A stretch of 21,738 bases of DNA from Chitinophagaceae bacterium UBA4857 (GTDB lineage Bacteria; Bacteroidota; Bacteroidia; Chitinophagales; Chitinophagaceae). Below the pieces are notes generated by a model that was not told the DNA's origin, did no database searches, and saw nothing but the letters and a program-made list of their open reading frames with translations. Made by a program: the position numbers and the translations under genes. The stretch covers positions 1 to 21,738 of the forward strand of contig DHEF01000008.1 of NCBI GenBank assembly GCA_002399735.1, read 5' to 3'. Shown here one piece after another: positions 7,320 through 15,346 of the stretch; within the stretch, counting starts at the first letter, position 1, and each line of letters begins with the position of its first letter.

Positions 7320-8618
7320 TTATCTGCGACCACCTGCTGCCGGTAAGTCAATTACTGAACGGAAGCCAATGTAAGATTTTGCAGAATCCTGGTACTCGTA
7401 AGTGCTGGTACCTGTTTGTAAGTAGTAACCTACATCTTTCCAGCTACCGCCACGAATAATTTTACGTTTCATTAATGGAGGATCGCTGTCTTTTGCATTC
7501 CAACGAACATCAGGGTTCATATCATGCTGGAAGTTGTTACGTCCTTCGTAGAAGATAGTAGAAGTCCACTCGGCTACATTACCTGACATACAATACAAAC
7601 CAAAATCATTAGGCCAGTATGCATCGGCACGTACAGTGTAAAAACCACCGTCTTCAGGATAGTTACCACGGCCAGGTTTAAAGTTAGCCATTAAACACCC
7701 TTTTTTGTTACGTAAGTAAGGGCCACCCCAAGGGAACATAGATTGTGAACGACCGCCACGGGCCGCATACTCCCATTGTGCTTCAGTAGGCAGACGGAAA
7801 TCAGACTCCGTTGCTCTTTTTTTGCTTTCCAGGAATGCATTCAGGTAATGTGTTCTCCACTCACAAAAGGCAGTAGCCTGTTTCCAGTTTACACCAACAA
7901 CCGGGTAGTTGTCAAAAGCCGGGTGAGAGAAATAACGTTTAGTCATTGGTTCGTTGTAAGAATAAGAGAAGTCTCTTATCCAAACCAATGTATCGGGGTA
8001 AATAGGAACGTCTTTTTTTATAATAAACTGAGAACGTGATTTTCCTTCGTTTTCTCTTTTGGCATTTTCTTTTAAGTCATGAATCTCAGAGTGGTATTTC
8101 AACTCTTTAACATCCAACTCTTTTTTATTGAAAATTCTGTCTTCAGGAGCTAAAATCAACTTAGTACCAGCCAGTTCTTCAATGTTTTTAGGGTCATCCC
8201 ACTTAAACTTTTTCATGGCATCCCAATCCACCGATTCGCCACCGGTAGCAGGATTTGGTTTTAACTTCTTTAAATGGGTAGCTACAGTTGAGTCACGCAC
8301 CCAGTTTACAAACTGGCGGTATTCAGCATTGGTTACTTCGGTAGCATCCATCCAGAAGCCACTAATAGATACAGAACGATTACGGGCACTAAAGGCGTAG
8401 GCAGGATCTTCGTCACTGGGCCCCATGTGAAAAGTACCTTGTGGCACATATACCATGCCCACAGGTTTTTTCAGGTTAGAACGTACACCGGCTGATACGC
8501 CATGTAACTGGCCATCATTGGGCAGTGAGCCGCCTTTGTTTTTTCCCGAGTTACAGCTTGCAAACACCATCAGGGCTGCAAATGCTAAAAACGCATAATT
8601 AGGGTTTCTCATTATCAT
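7320..8618 (-). CDS. gldK: Gliding motility lipoprotein GldK (FGE-sulfatase fold)
   Basis: GldK is an outer-membrane lipoprotein of the type IX secretion system that forms periplasmic rings with GldN. From the ATG at 8618 it is 432 residues with a lipoprotein signal (NPNYAFLAFAALMVFASC) and Cys22 as the lipidated residue. An FGE-sulfatase/SUMF1-type domain follows, with typical signatures: PVGMVYVPQGTFHMG near 54-68, FWMDATEVTNAEYRQFV, PVVGVNWKQATAFCEW, FRLPTEAQWEYAARGG, a NVAEWT motif, and IIRGGSWKD near the end. GldK uses the fold structurally rather than as a formylglycine-generating enzyme. A GTG at 8669 would add 17 residues ahead of the signal peptide and overlaps the -33 part of a likely promoter, so it is rejected; ATG 8612 is an alternative two codons downstream. 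It is the first gene of the gld operon. Confidence 0.94.
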   Translation of the reverse strand: MIMRNPNYAFLAFAALMVFASCNSGKNKGGSLPNDGQLHGVSAGVRSNLKKPVGMVYVPQGTFHMGPSDEDPAYAFSARNRSVSISGFWMDATEVTNAEYRQFVNWVRDSTVATHLKKLKPNPATGGESVDWDAMKKFKWDDPKNIEELAGTKLILAPEDRIFNKKELDVKELKYHSEIHDLKENAKRENEGKSRSQFIIKKDVPIYPDTLVWIRDFSYSYNEPMTKRYFSHPAFDNYPVVGVNWKQATAFCEWRTHYLNAFLESKKRATESDFRLPTEAQWEYAARGGRSQSMFPWGGPYLRNKKGCLMANFKPGRGNYPEDGGFYTVRADAYWPNDFGLYCMSGNVAEWTSTIFYEGRNNFQHDMNPDVRWNAKDSDPPLMKRKIIRGGSWKDVGYYLQTGTSTYEYQDSAKSYIGFRSVIDLPAAGGRR

Positions 8619-8637
8619 ACACTTAAAGGGTATTGGA

Positions 8638-8671
8638 CAAATATAATATTTTGGTTTGTTCGCAGTCACAA
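8638..8671 (-). promoter_or_regulatory. Candidate promoter of the gld operon
   Basis: On the minus strand TATATTTG (8638-8645) fits the Bacteroidota -7 consensus TAnnTTTG exactly. A TTG at 8669-8671 lies 23 bp upstream, inside the 17-23 bp spacing described for this phylum. Transcription would begin around 8631, about a dozen bases before the ATG at 8618. Confidence 0.6.
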
Positions 8672-8772
8672 GGATACAATTTATTTTTAAACAATCAAAT
8701 GGTTTAATACGTCGTAAATTATCTAACGCTGCTTTAAATATTTTATTGCATTTAACAGAAAATTAATTATTT

Positions 8773-10857
8773 TCACAAATCATTGTTTATCAATGATATA
8801 AGTTCTTTTACAGTGCTAACCGGAGCCTTACAGGAAAACTGACGACACAAAAAAATATTTGCATTTCCCGATTTTTTTTTGCCCTTAGCCCACTCAAACC
8901 CAGCAGTTGCTTTTTCTGCAGTCAGTAATATTTTAAACGGCAGATACTCATATAGTATTTCAAAATATGTATCCTTATTTGATTCTATTACTACAATTTC
9001 CTGCGTTCCGGTATATAATTCCAATAAAATATTGGACCAAACACCAAAAGAGGTGGGGTATTGTTGCACAGACTTGTCTAATTGCTGTAACATCCCAAAA
9101 CTCCTTTCGGCCCATTTGGACTGACCATAAACGATGGAAAGCTTGTATAAATTGTATGCCATCACACTATTTCCTGACGGCACAGCTCCGTCATACACTT
9201 CTTTCTTACGCAACAAAACATCTGTCTGCGCTTTACTGGTATAATAGAAAAACAGCCCCTGTTCGTCGCTAAAATCCTCTTCCACTATCATAACCAACTC
9301 ATTAGCTTTCTCCATCCAGGTTATATCAGCGGTTATTTCATATAAATGAATCAATGCATCAATTGTACCGGCATAATCATCCAGAAAAGCGGGGTACTTT
9401 GCCTGATCATTTTTCCATGTATGCAAAAAACAGCCGTTGTCGGTTTTCAAATGAGCCAACAAAAACTCCATATTATTTATGGCCAGCGTTTTATATGTTT
9501 CATTACCTGTTGCCATAAACGCTTTACTGCAAGCGGTATTCATCAAAGCATTCCAACCTAAAATCACCTTATCATCCGTAGCCGGGGCAATACGTGTATA
9601 ACGGTGATCCAATAAAATACGCCTACAATCCTCCAATGTTTCTTTAACCTCTGCCTCCGTTTTTTTATGCAAAACGGCCATTTCCTCTACCCCGGCCTTC
9701 ACTTGCAAAATATTCACCTCTTCCCAGTTACCCTTTTCCGTTACATCATAATAATCACAGAATAAAGCAGCTTTATCTCCCAATAAATTTTCTATTTCGG
9801 CCTTTGTCCAAACATAATATTTACCTTCTACCCCTTCACTATCGGCATCCAGAGCAGCTAAAAAACCACCCGCCGGATGCATTAAATCTCTTTGCACAAA
9901 TTTCATTGTCTCCTCAATAGCCTGTTTATAATGTGCATCTCCGGTTAATTGATATGCTTCGCTGATAACAGCAACCAGCAATGCATTATCATACAACATC
10001 TTTTCAAAATGCGGTATCAACCATTCATTATCGGTAGCGTAGCGGGCAAAGCCCCCTCCTACCTGGTCATAAACACCACCCCTTATCATTTTATCCAGCG
10101 ATAAGGTTGCCTGACGCAAACATTCCTCACCCAACTCTTCATCCGTTTCCTGCAACGACTTATTGTAACGCCACAGATAAGCCAAACGCAGTAAAAACTT
10201 TATTACAAATGTTTGCGGAAATTTAGGTGCTGCGCCAAATCCACCTGAAACCATATCGGCCTGTTGTAAAACCTGCCTGGCCATGGCAGACAGTTGTTGC
10301 GGGTTAATGGCAAACTCATTTACATTCATAGCCGCACCACCAAAGTTGTTGGCCTTACTCAGGTGATCCGTTAAATAATTACTCTGCTCTTCAATCTCCT
10401 GCCTGCGTTCTTTATAAGCATTACTAATACCTGTTAAAACCTCTTTCCACGATTGTCTGCCGTATAAGCTTTTTGGTGGGAAATAAGTACCACCGTAAAA
10501 TGGCTTTTTATCAGGTGTTAAAAAAACATTCAAAGGCCAGCCACCTTGTCCGGTCATAGCCTGTACGGCATCCATATATATATGATCAATATCCGGTCGC
10601 TCCTCACGGTCAATTTTTATATTAATAAAATTGTCATTCATAATGGCAGCCACAGTTTCATCTTCAAAACTTTCCCTTTCCATTACATGGCACCAATGAC
10701 AAGCCGCATACCCAATACTCACCAGTATAGGTTTATCCTCCTCTTTTGCTTTTTGTAATGCCTCCTCACCCCAAGGATACCATTGCACGGGGTTATGTGC
10801 ATGCTGCAATAAATATAGGCTCGTTTCATTTACTAACTTGTTATTATGTATAGCCAT
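8773..10857 (-). CDS. DUF255 thioredoxin-like protein (YyaL/SPATA20 family)
   Basis: The 694-residue product belongs to the widespread DUF255 family, which joins an N-terminal thioredoxin-like domain to a large helical toroid of the six-hairpin glycosidase/epimerase type. The biochemical role is not established. The family N-terminus is clear: NKLVNETSLYLLQHAHNPVQWYPWG at 6-30, then the redox-like motif C53-H-W-C56-H, ERESFEDE, KIDREERPDID and GQGGWPLNVFLTPD with GGTYFPP. The toroid follows with GGFGAAPKFP, GGVYDQVGGGFARYATD, PHFEKMLYDNA, DADSEGVEGKYYVWT and YDGAVPSGNS. It lacks a signal peptide, so it is probably cytoplasmic. The ATG at 10857 matches the family start. It is on the same strand as gldK, 103 bp upstream after excluding the rejected GTG extension, but gldK appears to have its own promoter and no functional link is evident. 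Confidence 0.94.
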   Translation of the reverse strand: MAIHNNKLVNETSLYLLQHAHNPVQWYPWGEEALQKAKEEDKPILVSIGYAACHWCHVMERESFEDETVAAIMNDNFINIKIDREERPDIDHIYMDAVQAMTGQGGWPLNVFLTPDKKPFYGGTYFPPKSLYGRQSWKEVLTGISNAYKERRQEIEEQSNYLTDHLSKANNFGGAAMNVNEFAINPQQLSAMARQVLQQADMVSGGFGAAPKFPQTFVIKFLLRLAYLWRYNKSLQETDEELGEECLRQATLSLDKMIRGGVYDQVGGGFARYATDNEWLIPHFEKMLYDNALLVAVISEAYQLTGDAHYKQAIEETMKFVQRDLMHPAGGFLAALDADSEGVEGKYYVWTKAEIENLLGDKAALFCDYYDVTEKGNWEEVNILQVKAGVEEMAVLHKKTEAEVKETLEDCRRILLDHRYTRIAPATDDKVILGWNALMNTACSKAFMATGNETYKTLAINNMEFLLAHLKTDNGCFLHTWKNDQAKYPAFLDDYAGTIDALIHLYEITADITWMEKANELVMIVEEDFSDEQGLFFYYTSKAQTDVLLRKKEVYDGAVPSGNSVMAYNLYKLSIVYGQSKWAERSFGMLQQLDKSVQQYPTSFGVWSNILLELYTGTQEIVVIESNKDTYFEILYEYLPFKILLTAEKATAGFEWAKGKKKSGNANIFLCRQFSCKAPVSTVKELISLINNDL

Positions 10858-10988
10858 GCCGTAAATTTCGGTTAATAGTTTGGTATAAACCGGTTATGTG
10901 GGTAAACACATTGTTACATATAAATTTATCTTTTTGAAGCATCGGCAGCAGTAACTCCGGTCAGCATTAGTATCCCGCTTTTTGCTAC

Positions 10989-11076
10989 TACCCCGTTTTA
11001 CAAGGCATATTATTACAACGCATATATATTTACGTAGTGCAGGTATCCCTATTTATCAGCCTTGTAAAATGGGGTA
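10989..11076. repeat. 18-bp inverted repeat with 52-bp spacer
   Basis: The arm at 10989-11006 (TACCCCGTTTTACAAGGC) and the complement of 11059-11076 differ at one base. The spacer of 52 bp has no obvious further pairing. Such spaced, near-perfect arms could be ends of a small non-coding element or the base of an RNA stem. Confidence 0.6.
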
Positions 11077-11178
11077 TACGCGTCAATCGGGGCTATGTTG
11101 AGCAGTTGTACAAAGCCCAGCTATTACACCAGAAACAATTTGAAAACTAGATAATGAGGTAATTAAACCTTTCATTTA

Positions 11179-11372
11179 CGCCGAGTCCCCTGCGGGAAAC
11201 TCGTAATACTATTAAGTTAAGGAGTATAATGTCATCCCTACGGGATTTTTAACATTGAAAAGGTAAAGTAATTATAGAACTGTAGAATAAAATGTATGCA
11301 AACTCCGAAGGAGTGACATAATAAAAATTCCATGGTTCTTAACTTATTAACATCCGGGAGACTCGGCTGAGA
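11179..11372. repeat. About 190-bp imperfect long palindrome (MITE- or REP-like)
   Basis: Three blocks pair in nested order. GCCGAGTC at 11180-11187 pairs with GACTCGGC at 11360-11367. TAAGTTAAG at 11213-11221 pairs with CTTAACTTA at 11338-11346. TATAATGTCA at 11225-11234 pairs with 11314-11323 with one mismatch. The inner end of each arm is itself a small hairpin: TCCC-TAC-GGGA at 11235-11245 and ACTCC-GAA-GGAGT at 11302-11314. The centre, about 11249-11300, is AT-rich and unpaired. It encodes nothing. TCCCTACGGGA-type motifs are, from general knowledge, common between genes in Bacteroidota. Confidence 0.7.
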
Positions 11373-11395
11373 AGAAAACAATTACAGCATAACAC

Positions 11396-11470
11396 GATGA
11401 TGACTAGCGGACAGAACGATGAACGGAGCGTCGCAAGTAAAGTTCAATCAGGGCGCTACAGTTGATAACA
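11396..11470 (+). repeat. Dispersed intergenic repeat, copy B
   Basis: This aligns without gaps to 869-943, same orientation: shared GATGATG, then eight unrelated bases, then 60 bp with 47 matches. It starts 24 bp after the long palindrome and ends directly before the hemD terminator. Its diverged state suggests an old family rather than a recent insertion. Confidence 0.65.
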
Positions 11471-11471
11471 T

Positions 11472-11503
11472 AAAAAAAGTGTATGTTAAAAAACCTACAC
11501 TTT
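11472..11503 (-). terminator. Rho-independent terminator after hemD
   Basis: AAAGTGTA (11476-11483) pairs with TACACTTT (11496-11503), and on the minus strand the hairpin runs into a T tract (A run at 11472-11478). It lies about 23 bp past the hemD stop and closes the outer membrane protein-DUF4271-hemD unit. Confidence 0.75.
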
Positions 11504-11526
11504 CACTATAAAAAATTATTCAACTA

Positions 11527-12321
11527 TTACTTTTTCTGTGCCGCTAAAAAATGATCCAGGGCCGATATCATACTAGGCGCTTTAGGTTGCGGGGCAATAA
11601 TGCCAGGGGCTAAACCTGCCTCCTCGGCAGCCTTAGTGGTATTGCTGCCAAATGTGCCAATCACAGTACCGTTTTGTTTATACTCAGGTTTATTATCAAA
11701 TAAACTTTTTATACCACTAGGAGTGAAAAAACAAATAACATCGTAACTGTTTTTGGCTAACATTTCTTTTAAATCGTTGCTTTGGGTACGATATAAAAAG
11801 CCCATGGCAAACTCACAATTATTGGCTTTTAGCCAGTTTACTATATCATTATCCTGCTGATTTTCGGAACATACATACAGGAACTTTTCGTTACCCTTAT
11901 GTTTGTTAATTACATCAAACATACTTTTGTTTGAGCCATCGGCGCCGTAAAACACTTTACGCTTACGGTACAGAATAAATTTTTGCAAATACAAGGCTAC
12001 AGCCTCGGTAACACAGAAGTATTTTGTATCCTGCGATACGCTTACTTTCATTTCCTCACAAATGCGAAAAAAATGATCAATAGCATTACGACTGGTAAAG
12101 ATTATTCCGGTGAAAGATGCAATGTCAATTTTCTGACGACGGAATTCTTTAGCAGGAATTCCTTCCAGCCTGATAAAAGATTGAAAGTGCAGGTTTACAC
12201 CATACTTCCTTTCCAACTCAAAGTACGGAGACTTTTCGCTTTCAGGCCGTGGCTGTGTAATTAAGATGCTTTGGACATCATTGGTTTTTTTTCCAGTAGT
12301 TGTAACTCCGTTTTTTACCAT
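11527..12321 (-). CDS. hemD: Uroporphyrinogen-III synthase
   Basis: The enzyme closes hydroxymethylbilane to uroporphyrinogen III with inversion of ring D, in the cytoplasmic heme pathway. HemD sequences diverge strongly, so the call rests on layout and a few patches: SILITQPRPE at the first strand, ASFTGIIFTSRNAIDHFF (the typical 'TS.nav..ff' region), TKYFCVTEAVALYL, KFLYVCSENQQDNDIVNWL, YDVICFFTPSGIKSLF (the 'f.SpS' region) and TVIGTFGSNTTKAAEEAGL. From the ATG at 12321 it is 264 residues, near the usual 240-270. An in-frame TTG at 12348 would add nine residues with no domain content and is less likely. It lies 38 bp after the DUF4271 gene on the same strand, a pairing I know from other Bacteroidota, which supports the assignment. 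Confidence 0.87.
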   Translation of the reverse strand: MVKNGVTTTGKKTNDVQSILITQPRPESEKSPYFELERKYGVNLHFQSFIRLEGIPAKEFRRQKIDIASFTGIIFTSRNAIDHFFRICEEMKVSVSQDTKYFCVTEAVALYLQKFILYRKRKVFYGADGSNKSMFDVINKHKGNEKFLYVCSENQQDNDIVNWLKANNCEFAMGFLYRTQSNDLKEMLAKNSYDVICFFTPSGIKSLFDNKPEYKQNGTVIGTFGSNTTKAAEEAGLAPGIIAPQPKAPSMISALDHFLAAQKK

Positions 12322-12359
12322 GTGATTTTCCGCTAAAGTTGGGCGCAAAGGTACGTGTT

Positions 12360-13319
12360 TTATTTAAAAATTGTTATTACCAATTTATAAAGTAATAATA
12401 CAGGTGCTACTTCAAATGCGCAGAAGTACAAAAAGAAATGAAAAACACTCACTTGTACGTAGGTGCGTACAGCCGAAAGGGCTAAAATATAGCGGTACAA
12501 AAGCAGTCCGCCTATCACAATCCATGACAAAACCCAGGCGGCATTGGCTACTCCGCTGCTACTGAATGCCAGTAAAAAAAGTACGGGTAATAAAAAAATA
12601 CCCAGCACTTTATTAATAATAAATACAATAAAAATATAAGTATCGGTTAACGAGCGAATGTTAAACACCCAACCCGTTGCTTTTAGTGTAATATATTTAA
12701 CCATGTAAACAGCCGCAATACCGGCACAACAATACAAAGCAAGCAACCAGAAATTATCTACCGGAATACTACCCTCCATATAATACAACATAAAAGCTGC
12801 ATACAAACCACCGGCCACAACAAACAATAAATTAAACAATAAAGAAGGTAACGGCGTTTGGCTTAACTGCTCGGTTAACTGGCGTTGTTTAAGTGTGGTA
12901 CGAAAAAACAAGCGCCACAAATCGCCTAAATATTTTGTAAAGAGTAATCTTAAAACGGCAAAAAACAACAACAGCCCTACCATTACATAAAACAATACAT
13001 CCTTATCTGTTTTCTTTTTTAGATGCCCGCCAAAAACTATTGGCTGTTTACCAAAACTAAAAAAAGGCATGTGCGCCAGTATTTGCTGGTGTAATGGCTG
13101 GCCGGTAATAGTTTGCCAAACCTTTATTGGCATTACGGGCTTTTTACTGGTAGTGGTACTAGCCGGTGTAGCAGCAGCAATAGAATCGGCCCGCAGTTTA
13201 GCCAACGAGTCGGTAACAGATTGTGCCTGCAATCCTTGCAGTAAAAAGAAAAACAAAAAAAAGAAGCCGGCTATTTTTTTCAAGAAAACTAATTGTTTGT
13301 CAAAAATAAGCGAACACAT
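12360..13319 (-). CDS. DUF4271 integral membrane protein
   Basis: The 319-residue product has an N-terminal hydrophobic signal (KIAGFFFLFFFLLQGLQAQ, about 15-33) and a short Ser/Ala/Thr/Pro-rich linker. About six membrane helices follow, at roughly 108-128, 158-182, 190-212, 225-250, 258-280 and 292-314. Length, helix layout and position directly upstream of hemD match DUF4271 proteins of Bacteroidota, whose function is not known to me. It is probably in the inner membrane. The gene begins 32 bp after the outer membrane protein stop and ends 38 bp before hemD, so all three are likely co-transcribed. Whether it takes part in heme synthesis or in envelope biogenesis cannot be told from the sequence. 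Confidence 0.85.
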   Translation of the reverse strand: MCSLIFDKQLVFLKKIAGFFFLFFFLLQGLQAQSVTDSLAKLRADSIAAATPASTTTSKKPVMPIKVWQTITGQPLHQQILAHMPFFSFGKQPIVFGGHLKKKTDKDVLFYVMVGLLLFFAVLRLLFTKYLGDLWRLFFRTTLKQRQLTEQLSQTPLPSLLFNLLFVVAGGLYAAFMLYYMEGSIPVDNFWLLALYCCAGIAAVYMVKYITLKATGWVFNIRSLTDTYIFIVFIINKVLGIFLLPVLFLLAFSSSGVANAAWVLSWIVIGGLLLYRYILALSAVRTYVQVSVFHFFLYFCAFEVAPVLLLYKLVITIFK

Positions 13320-13351
13320 TGAAGCTATGAAACCAAAGCGCTTTTATGTGT

Positions 13352-15151
13352 TTAAAAATAACTAACAAAGCCAAAATGTATTTTTGACTGACGCAGGTTA
13401 AACTCAGTATCATTACGTTTACCCAATGCCCAGGCCAGGTTAAAAATACCTACTTTGGTTTCAAAGGCTATACCAAGGCCACCACTTATGTAGGTATAAT
13501 TTACATTGCTGTATGAACTTTTGTTGCGCCCCCAGCCCCCATCTCCAAAGGCGTAAAAGAAAGAATTTTGTCCTATTAAATACCTGTACTCCAACGTTGC
13601 AATGGCATACTGTGACAGGTATTGACTCTCCTCATCAAACCCGCGTAATAATTTATAACCACCCACCTGAAAAAGTTCGTTGCGGTAGATATTTGCACTT
13701 TGTATATAACCACCATTGAATCCTGTTTTTACGGTGCTTAACCCTTTACGGCCCAACGGGAAATATTTTGCCACCACCAACTTTGCCTGAAACTGGTAGT
13801 TTTTTAGTTTAATGGTATCGTATAAGGATTCATAATTAAAACCCGGATTGTTAGGGTCTTTTAATTCCAATATGCTATTGTTCTTTTTTATTTTCCTTGT
13901 ACCGGCTTTAGCAATAAACTGTACTTCATTACCACGTACCGGATTAAAACGGTAATTGGTATTATTAAAGTCGTATTGTAAACCCAGGTTAGTGGTAGCC
14001 ACGTCGGCTGCATCGGGCAAGGTTTTGGTTTGTATCACCCGGTTCATATCTATTCCGTTTAATATGGTTTGGAACCATTGCACAAATATCTTGGCCGATT
14101 GCTTGGTACTATGTTGGTAAACCGTACCCAACTGTATATCCACATTTAAAAAAGTACTGTCTTTTCTAAACATATCAAACGCAAAATCCAGCCCAAAAGG
14201 TGATTGAAATAGATAAGGATGCTGGTAAAAAATATTAAGTCGCTGCGAGTTTACCTGCAATTGCTGCCAGTTAATACCAATGGTTTCGCCTGCACCTAAT
14301 GCATTTTTTAAATTAAGATTACCCTCACCCGTTATCAGCATTTTTTTACTGGACAACTGATCGTTATTAGGCAAAAAACCAACAATTAAACTGGCCTGGC
14401 TGCTTTTCTTTTGTTTTAAATATAAATCCAATGTAGCGCCGGAAGCCCGCCATACAATTTTCGGCGGGTACTCTTCTTCCACATAAGTCAGTTCTCTTAT
14501 CCTTCCTGTAACCCGTTGTAGTTTATCTTTATTATAAATAGATCCGTGCCTGATGTCTAAAAAACGCTGTAAGTAATCAGTAGAAACCTTTGCATTACCC
14601 TGTACCCTGATACTATCAATGGTGTATAATGGGCCGGGGATTACTTTTAATTGTGCCGTTACTTCATCGCCCTGCATAGTTAAACTATCCAGGTAAACTT
14701 TTGCAAATGGATAACCTGTATTTTCCAGGTGATTCAACATGCGTTTTTGCAAATCGGCCACCTGCAAAAAGTCTATCGGCTGGCCCCGGTAAACACTGCT
14801 GCGCCAACCCACCGCCTGCAATAAATCCAACGACACTGTACTGGTATTCAATTGCGCCCATTTATATACATCACCAACATACAAAACCATGCGGGCAGAG
14901 GTAGAATCGAAGAAAAACGAATCAACCGATGCCGTAATATATCCTTTGGCTTTTAAAACAATGGGAACCGAATCAGCATAACTCCTGCACGCTAACTGAT
15001 TGCTAAACTGTTGCTGCAATCCTAATGCGGCTATAAAAGAGGAATCTTTATCAACCGGTTGTATGTGCAGGGCATAATTATTTTGAGCCTGTAGTAAGGA
15101 ACAATGAATAATAATACAAATTACACTTAACAGGTATTGAGCCTTTTTCAT
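13352..15151 (-). CDS. BamA/TamA-family outer membrane protein
   Basis: The 599-residue product has a signal peptide (YLLSVICIIIHCSLLQAQ, cut near residue 22). The periplasmic part of about 240 residues contains at least one clear POTRA repeat: YTIDSIRVQGNAKVSTDYLQRFL, about 177-200, followed by GSIYNKDKLQRVTGRIREL. A 16-strand-like Omp85 barrel follows from about 255, with alternating aromatic strands, a conserved-looking VGGYKLLRGFDEESQY segment (about 495-510) and the terminal strand KIHFGFVSYF ending in Phe, the usual barrel-assembly signal. It is shorter than true BamA (about 800) and has fewer POTRA repeats, so it is a TamA-like or lipid/protein-export paralogue rather than the essential BamA. 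It is the first gene of the unit leading to DUF4271 and hemD. No perfect -7 box precedes it. Confidence 0.88.
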   Translation of the reverse strand: MKKAQYLLSVICIIIHCSLLQAQNNYALHIQPVDKDSSFIAALGLQQQFSNQLACRSYADSVPIVLKAKGYITASVDSFFFDSTSARMVLYVGDVYKWAQLNTSTVSLDLLQAVGWRSSVYRGQPIDFLQVADLQKRMLNHLENTGYPFAKVYLDSLTMQGDEVTAQLKVIPGPLYTIDSIRVQGNAKVSTDYLQRFLDIRHGSIYNKDKLQRVTGRIRELTYVEEEYPPKIVWRASGATLDLYLKQKKSSQASLIVGFLPNNDQLSSKKMLITGEGNLNLKNALGAGETIGINWQQLQVNSQRLNIFYQHPYLFQSPFGLDFAFDMFRKDSTFLNVDIQLGTVYQHSTKQSAKIFVQWFQTILNGIDMNRVIQTKTLPDAADVATTNLGLQYDFNNTNYRFNPVRGNEVQFIAKAGTRKIKKNNSILELKDPNNPGFNYESLYDTIKLKNYQFQAKLVVAKYFPLGRKGLSTVKTGFNGGYIQSANIYRNELFQVGGYKLLRGFDEESQYLSQYAIATLEYRYLIGQNSFFYAFGDGGWGRNKSSYSNVNYTYISGGLGIAFETKVGIFNLAWALGKRNDTEFNLRQSKIHFGFVSYF

Positions 15152-15313
15152 GAATAATGTAACAATAATGCGCTAAATTAAGGCATAAGATTTAAGCTAT
15201 AAGTTATAGGGTAAAATCTGCGTGAGTAATGAATAACTTTAAAATCTCTTCCTTGTCCTTTACCCTCATCCGGCCATTAACGTTTTCCTACGCTGTTTAG
15301 TACCCGATTACAG

Positions 15314-15321
15314 TACCTTTG
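15314..15321 (+). promoter_or_regulatory. Candidate -7 box of hemW
   Basis: TACCTTTG matches the Bacteroidota consensus TAnnTTTG exactly. It predicts a transcript beginning around 15327, about 20 bases before the CTG at 15347. I see no clean TTG 17-23 bp upstream, so the -33 element is weak or absent. Confidence 0.5.
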
Positions 15322-15346
15322 TTCATTAATTTAAAAAACAACTACC

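Larger units (their letters stand above)
10858..11526. other. Gene-free island made of inverted and dispersed repeats
   Basis: No convincing gene lies in these 669 bp. The region holds a long-spaced 18-bp inverted repeat (10989-11076), a large imperfect palindrome (11179-11372), copy B of a dispersed repeat (11396-11470) and the hemD terminator (11472-11503). Two overlapping plus-strand frames are open for 36 and 59 codons around 10924-11150 but have no ATG at a sensible place. The island separates two minus-strand units, so it should also contain the promoter of the DUF255 gene near its left end; I see only a one-mismatch -7 box (TAAATTTA) there. Confidence 0.6.

Noticed and set aside
8773..10857. 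DUF255 gene as the first gene of the gld operon
   Set aside because: It is on the same strand upstream of gldK, but a consensus promoter lies between them and the family has no known tie to gliding or type IX secretion.
10924..11150. A small gene in the repeat island
   Set aside because: The open frames overlap in different phases, lack a start codon, and coincide with an inverted repeat.
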